Assembly: GCA_009731375.1 (NCBI GenBank)
Contig: BJOX01000205.1
Location: 744,982-808,981 of the forward strand
Direction: 5' to 3'
DNA: 64,000 nucleotides
Source: Paulinella micropora
Taxonomy: Eukaryota > Cercozoa > Imbricatea > Euglyphida
Shown here: positions 55,582 to 64,000 of the stretch, in pieces
How positions within the stretch are numbered: position 1 is the first letter of the stretch
Layout of the letters: the number at the start of each line of letters is the position of its first letter
Made by a program: the position numbers and the translations under genes
Notes under the pieces: model-generated
Database searches by the model: none
Told to the model about the DNA's origin: nothing
The model's input: the letters and a program-made list of their open reading frames with translations, nothing else

Positions 55582-55959
55582 GATCCCCCTTTTCTTGGCG
55601 GCACCCTGCACAAACAACAACAACAAACGACCAAAGAAACTTCTGGCCCCTTCCGTGCGCCCACATTCTCCCCCCCCCCCCCCCCCCTTCATTCGGCACC
55701 TTTCTCACCCCCCCCCCAATCCCCCCACAGTGTTTTTGCTCCGAGAGAAAACTTTTTTGGGGGGGGGGAGAGGGATGAATTCTTTTTTGGTTGGTTCTTG
55801 GCTACGATGGGAAAAAGCTTCCCCCCCCCTCTCCCCAAAGCCGTTGGCTCCCCCCGCTTCCACGCCGCAAATTTTGTCTCCATTTCCCTCCGCCGGCCTC
55901 CAAGAGGCGGAACCAGAAACAAATTAAAGAGAGAGAAAGGACCACGCCCAAAAAAAAGA
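55582..55959. promoter_or_regulatory. Divergent intergenic region with homopolymers
   Basis: 378 bp between two divergently read genes, with C runs at about 55670-55687 and 55710, a G run at about 55760 and an A run just before the next ATG. Probably a shared promoter region; no specific motif recognised. Confidence 0.35.
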
Positions 55960-56874
55960 ATGCTACTGTCAGCCGCGCTGGCGACCCTGCACTCTGTCGC
56001 TGCCAAGGCTACGCTCGGGTCGGCCGAGGTCAAGCTCTTGCTAGAGCGGCAGAGCGCACACGAGCTCTTCGTGTCCCGTTGGTCCGTCGAGCAGGGGCAG
56101 GAATTGGTACTGCCCGCCATTGTGGTGCCGTCCTCTCAGGGCTTCGTGAACTGGGGTGAAGGCCTTGACGAGAGCTGCCCAACACCTCCACTGCCGTGCC
56201 GGCACGTTTATGCGAGCAGTGGTTTGGTGACTGTCACCTCGACCCTGGCGCTGGCGGGCTGGACCATGCAACAAGCAGAGCAGGCCACGCGCGATTCGCT
56301 GGTGGAAATCGTGAGCTGGGGCCAGGTGATTCTGCACCCCTCGAGCGGCCGGCACTTCTACAATTGCACCAGGCTGCAAAGATTGCCGTCCAGCGCGCCC
56401 TTGCACACCGACAAGATCACGTCGCTAGAACAGAGCTTTGCCATGGCCCAAGTTTTCAGCTCGGGGGGTTTGGGGTCCTGGGACACGTCGAACGTAATTA
56501 CGTTGCGGGGGGCCTTTGCCATGGCCTCGGCGTTCGACGAGGACCTGGCTGGCTGGGACGTCAGCCGCGTGCAGGACGCGGGCGGGGCCTTCGTGAGGGC
56601 GGCCGCGTTCAACCACCCTTTGCCGTGGCGCACGAACAACCTGCGGGATACGACCGCCATGTTCGCGTTCGCCGCCGCCTTTAACCAACCGCTGTCTACT
56701 TGGTGGACTGGCGCGATTACTCGCGCGAACGGCATGTTCATGGAGGCAACCCAGTTTGATCAGGACCTCAGTGCCTGGCGCTTTGGTACTTCTGTCAGCT
56801 GCCGCTATTTTGCGCAGAACAGTGCCTTGAGCAAAGAACATTTCCCGCAGGGCATGCCACAAGAATGTGTGTGA
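55960..56874 (+). CDS. BspA-type (DUF285) repeat protein
   Basis: 304 codons from MLLSAALATLHSVAAKA; 54 in-frame codons upstream are homopolymer-derived and rejected. Residues about 150-290 are four to five copies of the roughly 25-residue DUF285 pattern, with GLGSWDTSNVITLRGAFAMA, AFDEDLAGWDVSRVQDAGGA and AAFNQPLSTWWTG as examples (..F..dls.WdvsnV..m..mF..a..F). These repeats form leucine-rich-repeat-like surfaces. They are common in Mycoplasma, some protists and large DNA viruses. The ligand is unknown. Confidence 0.8.
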   Translation: MLLSAALATLHSVAAKATLGSAEVKLLLERQSAHELFVSRWSVEQGQELVLPAIVVPSSQGFVNWGEGLDESCPTPPLPCRHVYASSGLVTVTSTLALAGWTMQQAEQATRDSLVEIVSWGQVILHPSSGRHFYNCTRLQRLPSSAPLHTDKITSLEQSFAMAQVFSSGGLGSWDTSNVITLRGAFAMASAFDEDLAGWDVSRVQDAGGAFVRAAAFNHPLPWRTNNLRDTTAMFAFAAAFNQPLSTWWTGAITRANGMFMEATQFDQDLSAWRFGTSVSCRYFAQNSALSKEHFPQGMPQECV

Positions 56875-57420
56875 AAAGGCGCGCGAAAAGAGGAAGAGAG
56901 AAATCTGTTTTTTTTGAAATTAAAAAAAGAAATGTCGTTGGCGTGGGTAGCATGAACAAAAAAAAAAAAAAGCAACGAAGTAGATCAAAAGGCCAAAAGA
57001 AGCACGACGGGTCTCCAAATCTACGAACGCGGGGCTTAGATTTTCAAGAAGAAAAAGGGCTGGACGAACGACTGCCGACATGAGCCGACGACGGCAGAGT
57101 GGACCCAGAAAAAAACAGATTGTAGGAAAAAAAACCACACGCACGAGACAGCGTTTCCATTCATATACAAACACAAAAATCTTTCACGCACGCACACACA
57201 CACATGTACGACAAAGTTCACACACACACGCGACATCTCACACATTACAAGAATTCACGGACACACACATGTACGACAAAATTCACACACACACACACAA
57301 AACTTGTACGACAAATTCACACACACGACATCACACAACATCACAAATTCACATTCACACGACGATACACACGACATCACACGACATCACAAATTCACAT
57401 TCACACGACGATACACACGC
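56875..57420. other. Intergenic low-complexity region
   Basis: Poly-A patches, then ACACAC-rich sequence with repeated CATGTACGACAAA and CATCACACGACATCAC words. No supported gene. Confidence 0.45.
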
Positions 57421-57454
57421 ACAGGGTAAGGGGGGGCCATTACGATGCCAAAAT

Positions 57455-57560
57455 CCATTGAGCATCCCCAATGGGCTCAACATTGTGAATTCCCAATGGG
57501 CTCAACATTGTGAATTCCCAATGGTCTCAACCTTGTGAATTCCCAATGGGCTGCGTGGCG
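57455..57560. repeat. CCCAATGGGCTCAACATTG tandem repeat
   Basis: Four near-identical copies of a 27-bp unit with the palindromic core CCAATGG..; the last one ends in CCCAATGGGCTGCG. Confidence 0.75.
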
Positions 57561-57599
57561 GGGAGGAGTGCCGACATAATGCGCGGGTTTTCGTTACAC

Positions 57600-58650
57600 C
57601 ACAAAAACAGAAAGACTATGTGTGTGTGTTTTGTATGTTCTGTGTATTCGTGTGTGTTTGTGTGTTTGTCTGTGTATTCGTGTGTGTGTTTGTATGTTCG
57701 AATGTGTCGTTCTGAACGTGTCGTTCTGTGTATTCGTGTGTGTTTGTCTGTGTGTTCATGCATGTGTCGTTCTAAACGTGTCGTTCTGTGTATTCGTGTA
57801 TGTGTAGTTCTGTTTATTCGTGTATGTGTGTTCTGTGTATTCGTGTGTGTTTGTGTGTTTGTCTGTGTATTCGTGTGTGTGTTTGTGTGTTCGAATGTGT
57901 CGTTCTGAGTACTGTTCTGAACGTGTCGTTCTGTGTATTCGTGTGTGTGTTTGTCTGTGTGTTCATGCATGTGTCGTTCTAAACGTGTCGTTCTAAACGT
58001 GTCGTTCTGTGTATTCGTGTATGTGTAGTTCTGTTTATTCGTGTGTTTGTCTGTGTATTCGTGTGTGTGTCTGTGTATTCGTGTGTGTGTGTGTTTGTGT
58101 GTTTGTCTGTGTATTCGTGTGTGTGTCTGTGTATTCGTGTGTGTGTGTTTGTGTGTTTGTCTGTGTATTCGTGTGTGTGTTTGTATGTTCGAATGTGTCG
58201 TTCTGAGTACTGTTCTGAACGTGTCGTTCTGTGTATTCGTGTGTGTGTTTGTCTGTGTGTTCATGCATGTGTCGTTCTAAACGTGTCGTTCTAAACGTGT
58301 CGTTCTGTGTATTCGTGTATGTGTAGTTCTGTTTATTCGTGTATGTGTGTTCTGTGTATTCGTGTGTGTTTGTGTGTTTGTCTGTGTATTCGTGTGTGTG
58401 TTTGCGTGTTTGTCGTTTCTGTGTGTTCATGCATGTGTGTTTGTATGTTCGAATGTGTCGTTCTGAACGTGTCGTTCTGTGTATTCGTGTGTGTGTGTGT
58501 TTGTGTGTTCATGCATGTGTGTTTGTCTGTGTGTTCATGCATGTGTGTTTGTATGTTCGAATGTGTCGTTCTGTGTATTTGTGTATGTGTAGTTCTGTGT
58601 ATTTGTGTGTGTGTGTTTGTGTGTTTGTCGTTTCTGTGTGAATCATACAG
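57600..58650. repeat. TG-rich minisatellite with TGTGTCGTTCTGAACG words and ~300 bp higher-order period
   Basis: Built from GTGTATTCGTGTGTG, TGTTCATGCATGTG and CGTTCTGAACGTG words. GAGTACTGTTCTGAACG recurs about 297 bp apart (about 57905 and 58205), showing a higher-order repeat. Open frames are repeat artefacts. Confidence 0.75.
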
Positions 58651-58796
58651 TGTGCACAACTTGGAGAATGGTGGTGGGAGGAGTGAGACAGGCATTCCTG
58701 CTTTTAAAAAGAATTGTCCCTCGTCCAACCTTAAATCTTCTTCTCATCACTGTATCCCGTTTGCTTGTTCCGGTGTTTGAACACTTTAGCTAGCCC

Positions 58797-59549
58797 ATGA
58801 GAGCTGTTCCCGTGAAGAAAAAGCCCAAGCTAGGACATACGGTTTCGTTGGTGGCGCAGTTGACGGCACTGCCAGAGAAACTGCTGCGACACCTGTCCCC
58901 GTGGTCTCCGCCGTCAATGGCTGTGCTGGGCACGACCTGTCGCGGCCTCCGCAAATGTCTCCTCCCGTTGGCGACCGAAGCGCAGGAAGAACACCTGGCC
59001 AGCGTGCGCAAAGCAGTGGCCGACGCCATCGAAGAGATCGCCCTCAAGGGAAAGTCCAATTTCATCCTCCACGGCGCTTACCCCAACCAGTATTACGAAC
59101 ATCAGGTTGATTATGATCTGGGGGGCTGCCTGAACCTCCGCGCGGGCAAGCGCTACAACCTGGATGAACGCATTGTGACAGCTCTCGAATTTTACTGGCA
59201 CCGCAGGCTCGACAGTGACAAAACCAAGATCCGGCTCGGCCTGCAGATCAACGACGTCAACAGTGAATGTGAGAAATGTGGCAGCTTGAATATTTCTGCG
59301 TGGCTGCCCCTGCAAGGCGAGCTATTCTGCGTGCAGAGCCGTGCCGAAATCAACGGGGTGCTGAAGCAAATAGTGTCGATACAAATGCTCAACTTGTTAG
59401 GAGATGCGTACATGAAGCATGACACTTACGACAGTGGGTCTCTTTCCTGGATGGACCTGCTCGAAAAGGGCGTGACAGGCCCCGTCAAATCTCACTGGGT
59501 CTACCGGGATGGCGAGAGATTCTGTGAAGACTGCGAAGAGTTAGAATAG
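58797..59549 (+). CDS. F-box-like protein with C-terminal zinc-type Cys pairs
   Basis: 250 codons. The segment LTALPEKLLRHLSPWSPPSM and then CRGLRKCL fits an F-box helix pattern (LP.ell..l......l....vcr.l) at residues about 22-55. F-box proteins link substrates to SCF ubiquitin ligases. The rest is an unfamiliar domain with CEKCGSLN at about 159, an upstream Cys and a terminal CEDCEELE. Together these could form a zinc site resembling treble-clef ends. The F-box match is weak. Confidence 0.5.
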   Translation: MRAVPVKKKPKLGHTVSLVAQLTALPEKLLRHLSPWSPPSMAVLGTTCRGLRKCLLPLATEAQEEHLASVRKAVADAIEEIALKGKSNFILHGAYPNQYYEHQVDYDLGGCLNLRAGKRYNLDERIVTALEFYWHRRLDSDKTKIRLGLQINDVNSECEKCGSLNISAWLPLQGELFCVQSRAEINGVLKQIVSIQMLNLLGDAYMKHDTYDSGSLSWMDLLEKGVTGPVKSHWVYRDGERFCEDCEELE

Positions 59550-59639
59550 CTTGTGTACTGCTGGTCATTATTAAAAATCCTGACTTTTTCTTTGCTTCCT
59601 GTGTACCCCGGCGTTCGCTCAAATATCTACGGACATTAC

Positions 59640-61740
59640 CTTTTGCCACAAATTGCGGCGCCTGCGGCACTTGGCGCGAAATTCACCGGATTACGGAACA
59701 CTTGTGAAAAAATTTTTTTTGGCCAAAGGACATTTCGGCAATAGATGTTTAGCTAGAGAAAATTTTTGGGGAGACGCCGGCGGGAGGGGAAAAAAATTTA
59801 GCAAAAAAAATTCCCCTCCCGACCTCGGCTCCCGAAAATTTTTCTGTAGCTAAACATCTATTGCCGAAATGTCCTTCACAAAAAAAAATTTTTTAATGGC
59901 GTGCCGCAATTTGCGGGTAATATCAATCACCCGTAAGTTGCGGCGTTTTTCACAGGTGTCGCGAAATTCACCGGATTACGGAACACTTGTGAAAAATTTT
60001 TTTTTGGCCAAAGGACATTTCGGCAATAAATGTTTAGCTAGAGAAAATTTTTGGGGAGACGCCGGCGGGAGGGGAAAAAAAATGTAACAAAAAAAATTCC
60101 CCTCCCGACCTCGGCTCCCGAAAATTTTTCTGTAGCTAAACATCTATTGCCGAAATGTCCTTCACAAAAAAAATTTTTTTAATGGCGTGCCGCAATTTGC
60201 GGGTAATATCAATCACCCGTAAGTTGCGGCGTTTTTCACAGGTGTCGCGAAATTCACCGGATTACGGAACACTTGTGAAAAAATTTTTTTTGGCCAAAGG
60301 ACATTTCGGCAATAAATATTTAGCTAGAGAAAATTTTTGGGGAGACGCCGGCGGGCGGGGAAAAAAAATGTAACAAAAAAAATTCCCCTCCCGACCTCGG
60401 CTCCCGAAAATTTTTCTGTAGCTAAACATCTATTGCCGAAATGTCCTTCACAAAAAAGAAATTTTTAATGGCGTGCCGCATTTTGCGGCAAAAAAAGGTG
60501 TCCACAAAATGCGGCGTTTTTCACAGGTGTCGCGAAATTCACCGGATTATGGAACACTTGTGAAAAAAAAATTTTTTTGCAAAGGACATTTCGGCACTGG
60601 AAATTTAGCTAGAGAAAAATTTTCGGGAGACGCCGGCGGGCGGGGAAAAAATTTAAGGTGCAAAAAAATTCCCCGCCCGCCCTCGTCTCCCGAAAATTTT
60701 TCTGTTGATAAACATTTATTGCCGAAATGTCCTTCATTAAAAAAAAATTTATTGCGTGCCGCAATTTGCGGGTAATATCAATCACCCGTAAGTTGCGGCG
60801 TTTTTCACAGGTGTCGCGAAATTCACCGGATTATGGAACACTTGTGAAAAAAAAAAATTTTTGCAAAGGACATTTCGGCAATAAGCTAGAGAAAAATTTT
60901 CGGGAGACGCCGGCGGGCGGGGAAAAAATTTAAGGTGCAAAAAAATTCCCCGCCCGCCCTCGTCTCCCGAAAATTTTTCTTTCTCTCTTTTTCCAATGCC
61001 GAAATCGCTCGAAAATTTTTTTCACAGTTTCCATGATCCGGCGAATTTCNNNNNNNNNNATTGCGTGCCGCAATTTGCGGGTAATATCAATCACCCGTAA
61101 GTTGCGGCGTTTTTCACAGGTGTCGCGAAATTCACCGGATTATGGAACACCAATGAAAAAAAAATTTTTTTGCAAAGGACATTTCGGCAATAAGCTAGAG
61201 AAAATTTTTGGGGAGACACCGGCGGGAGGGGAATTTTTTTTGTTACATTTTTTTCCCCGCCCGCCCTCGGCTCCCGAAAATTTTTCTGTCGCTTATTGCC
61301 GAAATGTCCTTCATTAAAAAAAAAATTTATTGCGTGCCGCAATTTGCGGGTAATATCAATCACCCGTAAGTTGCGGCATTTTTCACAGGTGTCGCGAAAT
61401 TCACCGGATTATGGAACACTTGTGAAAAAAGAATTTTTTTGCAAAGGACATTTCGGCAATAAGCTAGAGAAAAATTTTCGGGAGACGCCGGCGGGCGGGG
61501 AAAAAAAATGTAACAAAAAAATTCCCCTCCCGACCTCGGCTCCCGAAAATTTTTCTGTAGCTAAACATCCATTGCCGAAATGTCCTTCACAAAAAAAATT
61601 TTTTTAATGGCGTGCCGCAATTTGCGGTCTATCTGGAGTGTCCACAAATTGCGGCACCTTGTGGCGCAAAGTAGATTCACACAATATCTTTTTTTTAATA
61701 AAACCGCATTTTGTGGAGTCTCAACCAGAAATTTGTTAGC
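59640..61740. repeat. Seven tandem ~285-bp units, each with three nested hairpins
   Basis: The word AAAGGACATTTCGGCAAT starts at 59725, 60010, 60296, 60581, 60865, 61174 and 61443: steps of about 285, except around the 10-N gap 61050-61059. In the first unit the main hairpin has arms 59726-59791 and 59811-59876. A second (GCCGCAATTTGCGGGT) has arms 59903-59918 and 59929-59944, 14 of 16 paired. A third pairs CACAGGTGT with ACACTTGTG. Units differ in loop and by a deleted TTTAGCTAGAG part. No coding frame; the array lies in the gap between the F-box-like and FkbM genes. Confidence 0.88.
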
Positions 61741-61764
61741 AAGCGGACATTTTTGTGGGTCCTT

Positions 61765-62721
61765 ATGGCTGTCCTGCTGGTCCTGTTGGCGATCGCGGGC
61801 GCCAGGCAGAACCAGGCGCTGCGCTACTTCCGCACCGGGGAGAGCGTCCGCTTGGTGAAGGTGAGGGACCCAGGGTCTTCGCGGGGCTTTTTCATGGCCG
61901 AGGACCAGGACCTGATAGCCAAAGGCGTGGTAGACCCCATGCTGCGCTTTCTGCAGACCAGCGAACCGCACATCGGACAGCTGCTAACCGAGGTTTTGCA
62001 GTGCAAAGCAGACAACCGCCCTTGTGCCCGGACGCACGACCAGGTCTTTCTGGATATCGGCGCCAACGCGGGCTTCTACACGCTCCTGGCCGCCTCGTTA
62101 GGGTTTCCTGTCATAGCCGTGGAACCGCAGCCCCACTGCGTTGCCTTCCTCAAGGCCGCGGCGGCCGCGAGCGAGCTGTCCAGGATGAGCGTGCACAACT
62201 TGCTGGCAGGCAACTACAGCAGACCGCAGCACGCGCGCGTGCGCGTGCGCAACGGCTGCTTCGGGACCTGGCCGTACGCCGAGGGCCAGGAGGACGCCGC
62301 CATCCACTATTTTGCTGGCGTCGACAACTCGACTACCGACATTGACCTGGTACACGCCGCGAGTTTGGTGCCCGCTAACACCAGCCGGGTGCTCAAGATT
62401 GATACGGAGGGCTGCGAGTTCGAGGTCCTGTCGGGCCTGCGCGCCGTGTTTGAGGCCCGGCGCGTGGTTTGCGCAGTCGTCGAGTACAACCGGGCCATGT
62501 GGTGCCGCCGCGAGCCGTGGGACACGTGCGACCCCGTCCGCTTCAAACACGACGCGCTGGTCGTCTACGATTGGCTGACCCGGGCCGGCTACGAGCTGTC
62601 GGTCTTCGGGCTGGGTTCGCTAGGCAGGGCCGCGTTCTACAACCTCGTGCACGAGCCCACGGCCGGACATTGGCTGACCTTTGACTTTTTGTGGAGCGCG
62701 ACAGACCACGTTCGGAAGTGA
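61765..62721 (+). CDS. FkbM-type S-adenosylmethionine-dependent methyltransferase
   Basis: 318 codons; ATG 61765 is preferred to an in-frame TTG at 61711. It opens with a hydrophobic anchor (MAVLLVLLAIAGA), suggesting a Golgi/ER-type membrane position with a lumenal catalytic domain. SAM motif I is VFLDIGANAGFYTLLAASLG (about residues 95-115), the acidic residue binding the ribose follows in VIAVEPQPHC, and the family signature KIDTEGCEFEVLSGL is at about 212-227. FkbM enzymes O-methylate sugars or other hydroxyl groups. Next to two mucin-like proteins, glycan capping is a plausible role (inference). It converges on the Kelch gene. Confidence 0.88.
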   Translation: MAVLLVLLAIAGARQNQALRYFRTGESVRLVKVRDPGSSRGFFMAEDQDLIAKGVVDPMLRFLQTSEPHIGQLLTEVLQCKADNRPCARTHDQVFLDIGANAGFYTLLAASLGFPVIAVEPQPHCVAFLKAAAAASELSRMSVHNLLAGNYSRPQHARVRVRNGCFGTWPYAEGQEDAAIHYFAGVDNSTTDIDLVHAASLVPANTSRVLKIDTEGCEFEVLSGLRAVFEARRVVCAVVEYNRAMWCRREPWDTCDPVRFKHDALVVYDWLTRAGYELSVFGLGSLGRAAFYNLVHEPTAGHWLTFDFLWSATDHVRK

Positions 62722-62860
62722 AGGCGGCCGAAACAAAAGAAAAAGAAAATCCCCTTCCACCGGTAGCATTAAAATTTAAAAAAAAAAGGCCGCAAAACAA
62801 ATAGAATTTTAATTTCTTTTTTTTTACAGTGGCGCTTGCTTTTAATTTTACAACAATTTT
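62722..62860. terminator. Shared 3' region of two convergent genes
   Basis: A/T-rich with TTAAAATTTAAAAA runs (around 62768) and TTTTAATTTC (around 62805) on the two strands. It likely carries polyadenylation signals for both genes; no canonical AATAAA is certain. Confidence 0.35.
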
Positions 62861-63823
62861 TTACTCAAGGCGTTGGCGCTTGGCCGGACGATCAAGTGCC
62901 AACACCGCACAGCACGCCTCCAGACGCTCCTCGACCATAGGCTTACTTTCTAGTGACCATTCCCCGGAGGCCTCGTCAAAGCGTTCGACGGAAGCGAGCG
63001 CAGTGTTACCATTGTCGCAGGTACCGCCCGCCACGTACAGGCTTTTGTTGAGTACGAAGGCCGAAGCGCCCGAACGCGGCGTCTTGAGATCACCGACGAA
63101 GCACCACTTCTGCACCCTGGGGTCGTAGCGCTCTACCTTCTCTAGCTCCATCTCGGTGTCCGGGTCAAAGTTGGTGCCTCCGATCACATACAGCTGGCCC
63201 CGGAAGACCTGAGCCGAGAAGTCGTGACGAGCCCGGCGCAGCCTGCCCGCTGACCGCCACTCGTTGCGCACTGGGTCGTACTTCTCAACCTTGCGCAGGC
63301 TCCAGTCGTGGTTGTGGCCACCGATCAGGTACAAAGAGTTGCCCAAAGCCGCGAGCCGGGCCTGGTGGCGTTTGGTGGGAGGAGCGCAGCGCGTTAGCCA
63401 GGCGTCCGTCTGTTCGTCGTACACCAGCAGCGAGTTGTGCATCTCTTGATCGGTCAGCACGACGTACAGGCGGCCGTGCAGGACCGCGCCCGTGAGGTCC
63501 TCGTAATCCGACGGCAGGCTGGCCTTGGCCTCCCAGCGGTGGTCGCGGGGGTCGTAGACGGTCACGGCGCGGAGCAGCTGGCCGTCGTCGTCGCTGCTGC
63601 GCCCGCCCACGACATACAGCTTGCCCCGCAGCACTAGACCCAAATGCCCGCTGCTGGCCGTCGGCGGGCTCCACGCTGTAGCCTTCCAGCCTTCGGCGGT
63701 CAGGGTTTCGGCCGAATGTGATGACCCCCAGCCGCCGAACACGTACACCGCGCGTTTCGAGGAGGCCTCGTCGGGCGCTGGTGCGGGATTTTGGGGCGGG
63801 ACGGCGGTACGGCGTTGCGACAT
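62861..63823 (-). CDS. Six-blade Kelch-repeat protein
   Basis: 320 codons from MSQRRTAVPPQNP; 45 further in-frame codons upstream come from poly-pyrimidine and are unlikely. Six Kelch units are seen by their strand b/GG motifs: VYVFGGWG, LYVVGGRS, LYVVLTDQ (GG lost in the third), LYLIGGHN, LYVIGGTN and LYVAGGTC, with W and Y spaced in between (YDP..HRWEA, YDPVRNEW, YDPRVQKW). This gives a beta-propeller of six blades with no BTB or F-box domain attached. It is likely a protein-binding adaptor. The C-terminus is basic (RPAKRQRLE). Confidence 0.85.
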   Translation of the reverse strand: MSQRRTAVPPQNPAPAPDEASSKRAVYVFGGWGSSHSAETLTAEGWKATAWSPPTASSGHLGLVLRGKLYVVGGRSSDDDGQLLRAVTVYDPRDHRWEAKASLPSDYEDLTGAVLHGRLYVVLTDQEMHNSLLVYDEQTDAWLTRCAPPTKRHQARLAALGNSLYLIGGHNHDWSLRKVEKYDPVRNEWRSAGRLRRARHDFSAQVFRGQLYVIGGTNFDPDTEMELEKVERYDPRVQKWCFVGDLKTPRSGASAFVLNKSLYVAGGTCDNGNTALASVERFDEASGEWSLESKPMVEERLEACCAVLALDRPAKRQRLE

Positions 63824-64000
63824 GGTCACGTTCGTAAGAATCAGGAAAAGCTGTACACAAACGAACACAAAAAAGAAAAATCTCTCTCTCTCTCCCCGCG
63901 CTGCAACCACAAAGAAGTGAGAGAGAAAAGGTCCTTCAACTCTCGTCCCTTCCAGCACTCAACACAGTAATAGTTTAATAAGGGCTCAAACTTTTTTTTT
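63824..64000. other. Upstream flank of the Kelch gene
   Basis: Low-complexity A/C/T-rich sequence, GAGA and poly-T at the window edge. Probably promoter sequence of the Kelch gene; no gene is supported. Confidence 0.4.

Noticed and set aside
57080-58780. Several 60-245 codon frames rich in His/Thr or Cys/Val
   Set aside because: Products of AC/TG repeats; no codon structure or domains.

Overview
The window looks like part of a nuclear chromosome of a eukaryote, probably a protist. It holds a spliced, intron-rich multi-exon gene, tRNA-derived short interspersed elements, extreme microsatellite expansion and a decayed Ty1/copia-type retrotransposon. About 25 kb of GC-rich, intronless, closely packed genes follows, and these look like a giant-virus-derived or otherwise transferred segment. 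No rRNA, functional tRNA or CRISPR array was seen. Assembly gaps (runs of N) interrupt the left third and occur at single places further right. The host lineage cannot be fixed from this sequence alone.

Layout. 1-5.7 kb: nested interspersed repeats joined by (ATT)n tracts, including copies of a tRNA-derived SINE, then an 'ACAGTAAGC' repeat family with an inverted pair. 5.85-29.12 kb (+): one Patched/PTCHD-type sterol-sensing-domain membrane protein. I reconstructed 29 exons by matching splice phase, separated by introns made almost wholly of simple repeats; the first exon(s) and one short exon near the 3' end were not found. 29.1-32.4 kb: trinucleotide arrays and more SINE copies. 32.77-38.65 kb: a degenerate Ty1/copia element (5' LTR candidate, gag with two zinc knuckles, protease remnant, frameshifted integrase). 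It stops abruptly where reverse transcriptase should begin.

38.65-64 kb: composition switches sharply. The genes are a very large Cys-rich, EGF-containing protein (5' end probably lost at the junction), a small unknown protein, a large protein with two SET-like motif blocks (-), two Ser/Thr-repeat 'mucin-like' membrane proteins (+), an unrecognised 880-residue protein (-), a BspA-type DUF285 repeat protein (+), an F-box-like protein (+), an FkbM-type methyltransferase (+) and a six-blade Kelch protein (-). Between the F-box-like and FkbM genes lies an array of seven ~285 bp units, each able to form three hairpins.

How they might work together (inference): the giant Cys-rich protein, the two mucin-like stalk proteins and the FkbM enzyme suggest a programme of glycosylated surface proteins. 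The SET, F-box, Kelch and DUF285 proteins are the host-interaction and accessory families often found in large DNA viruses of protists. No viral hallmark gene (major capsid, B-family polymerase, packaging ATPase, D5 primase) lies in this window, so a viral origin remains a hypothesis.
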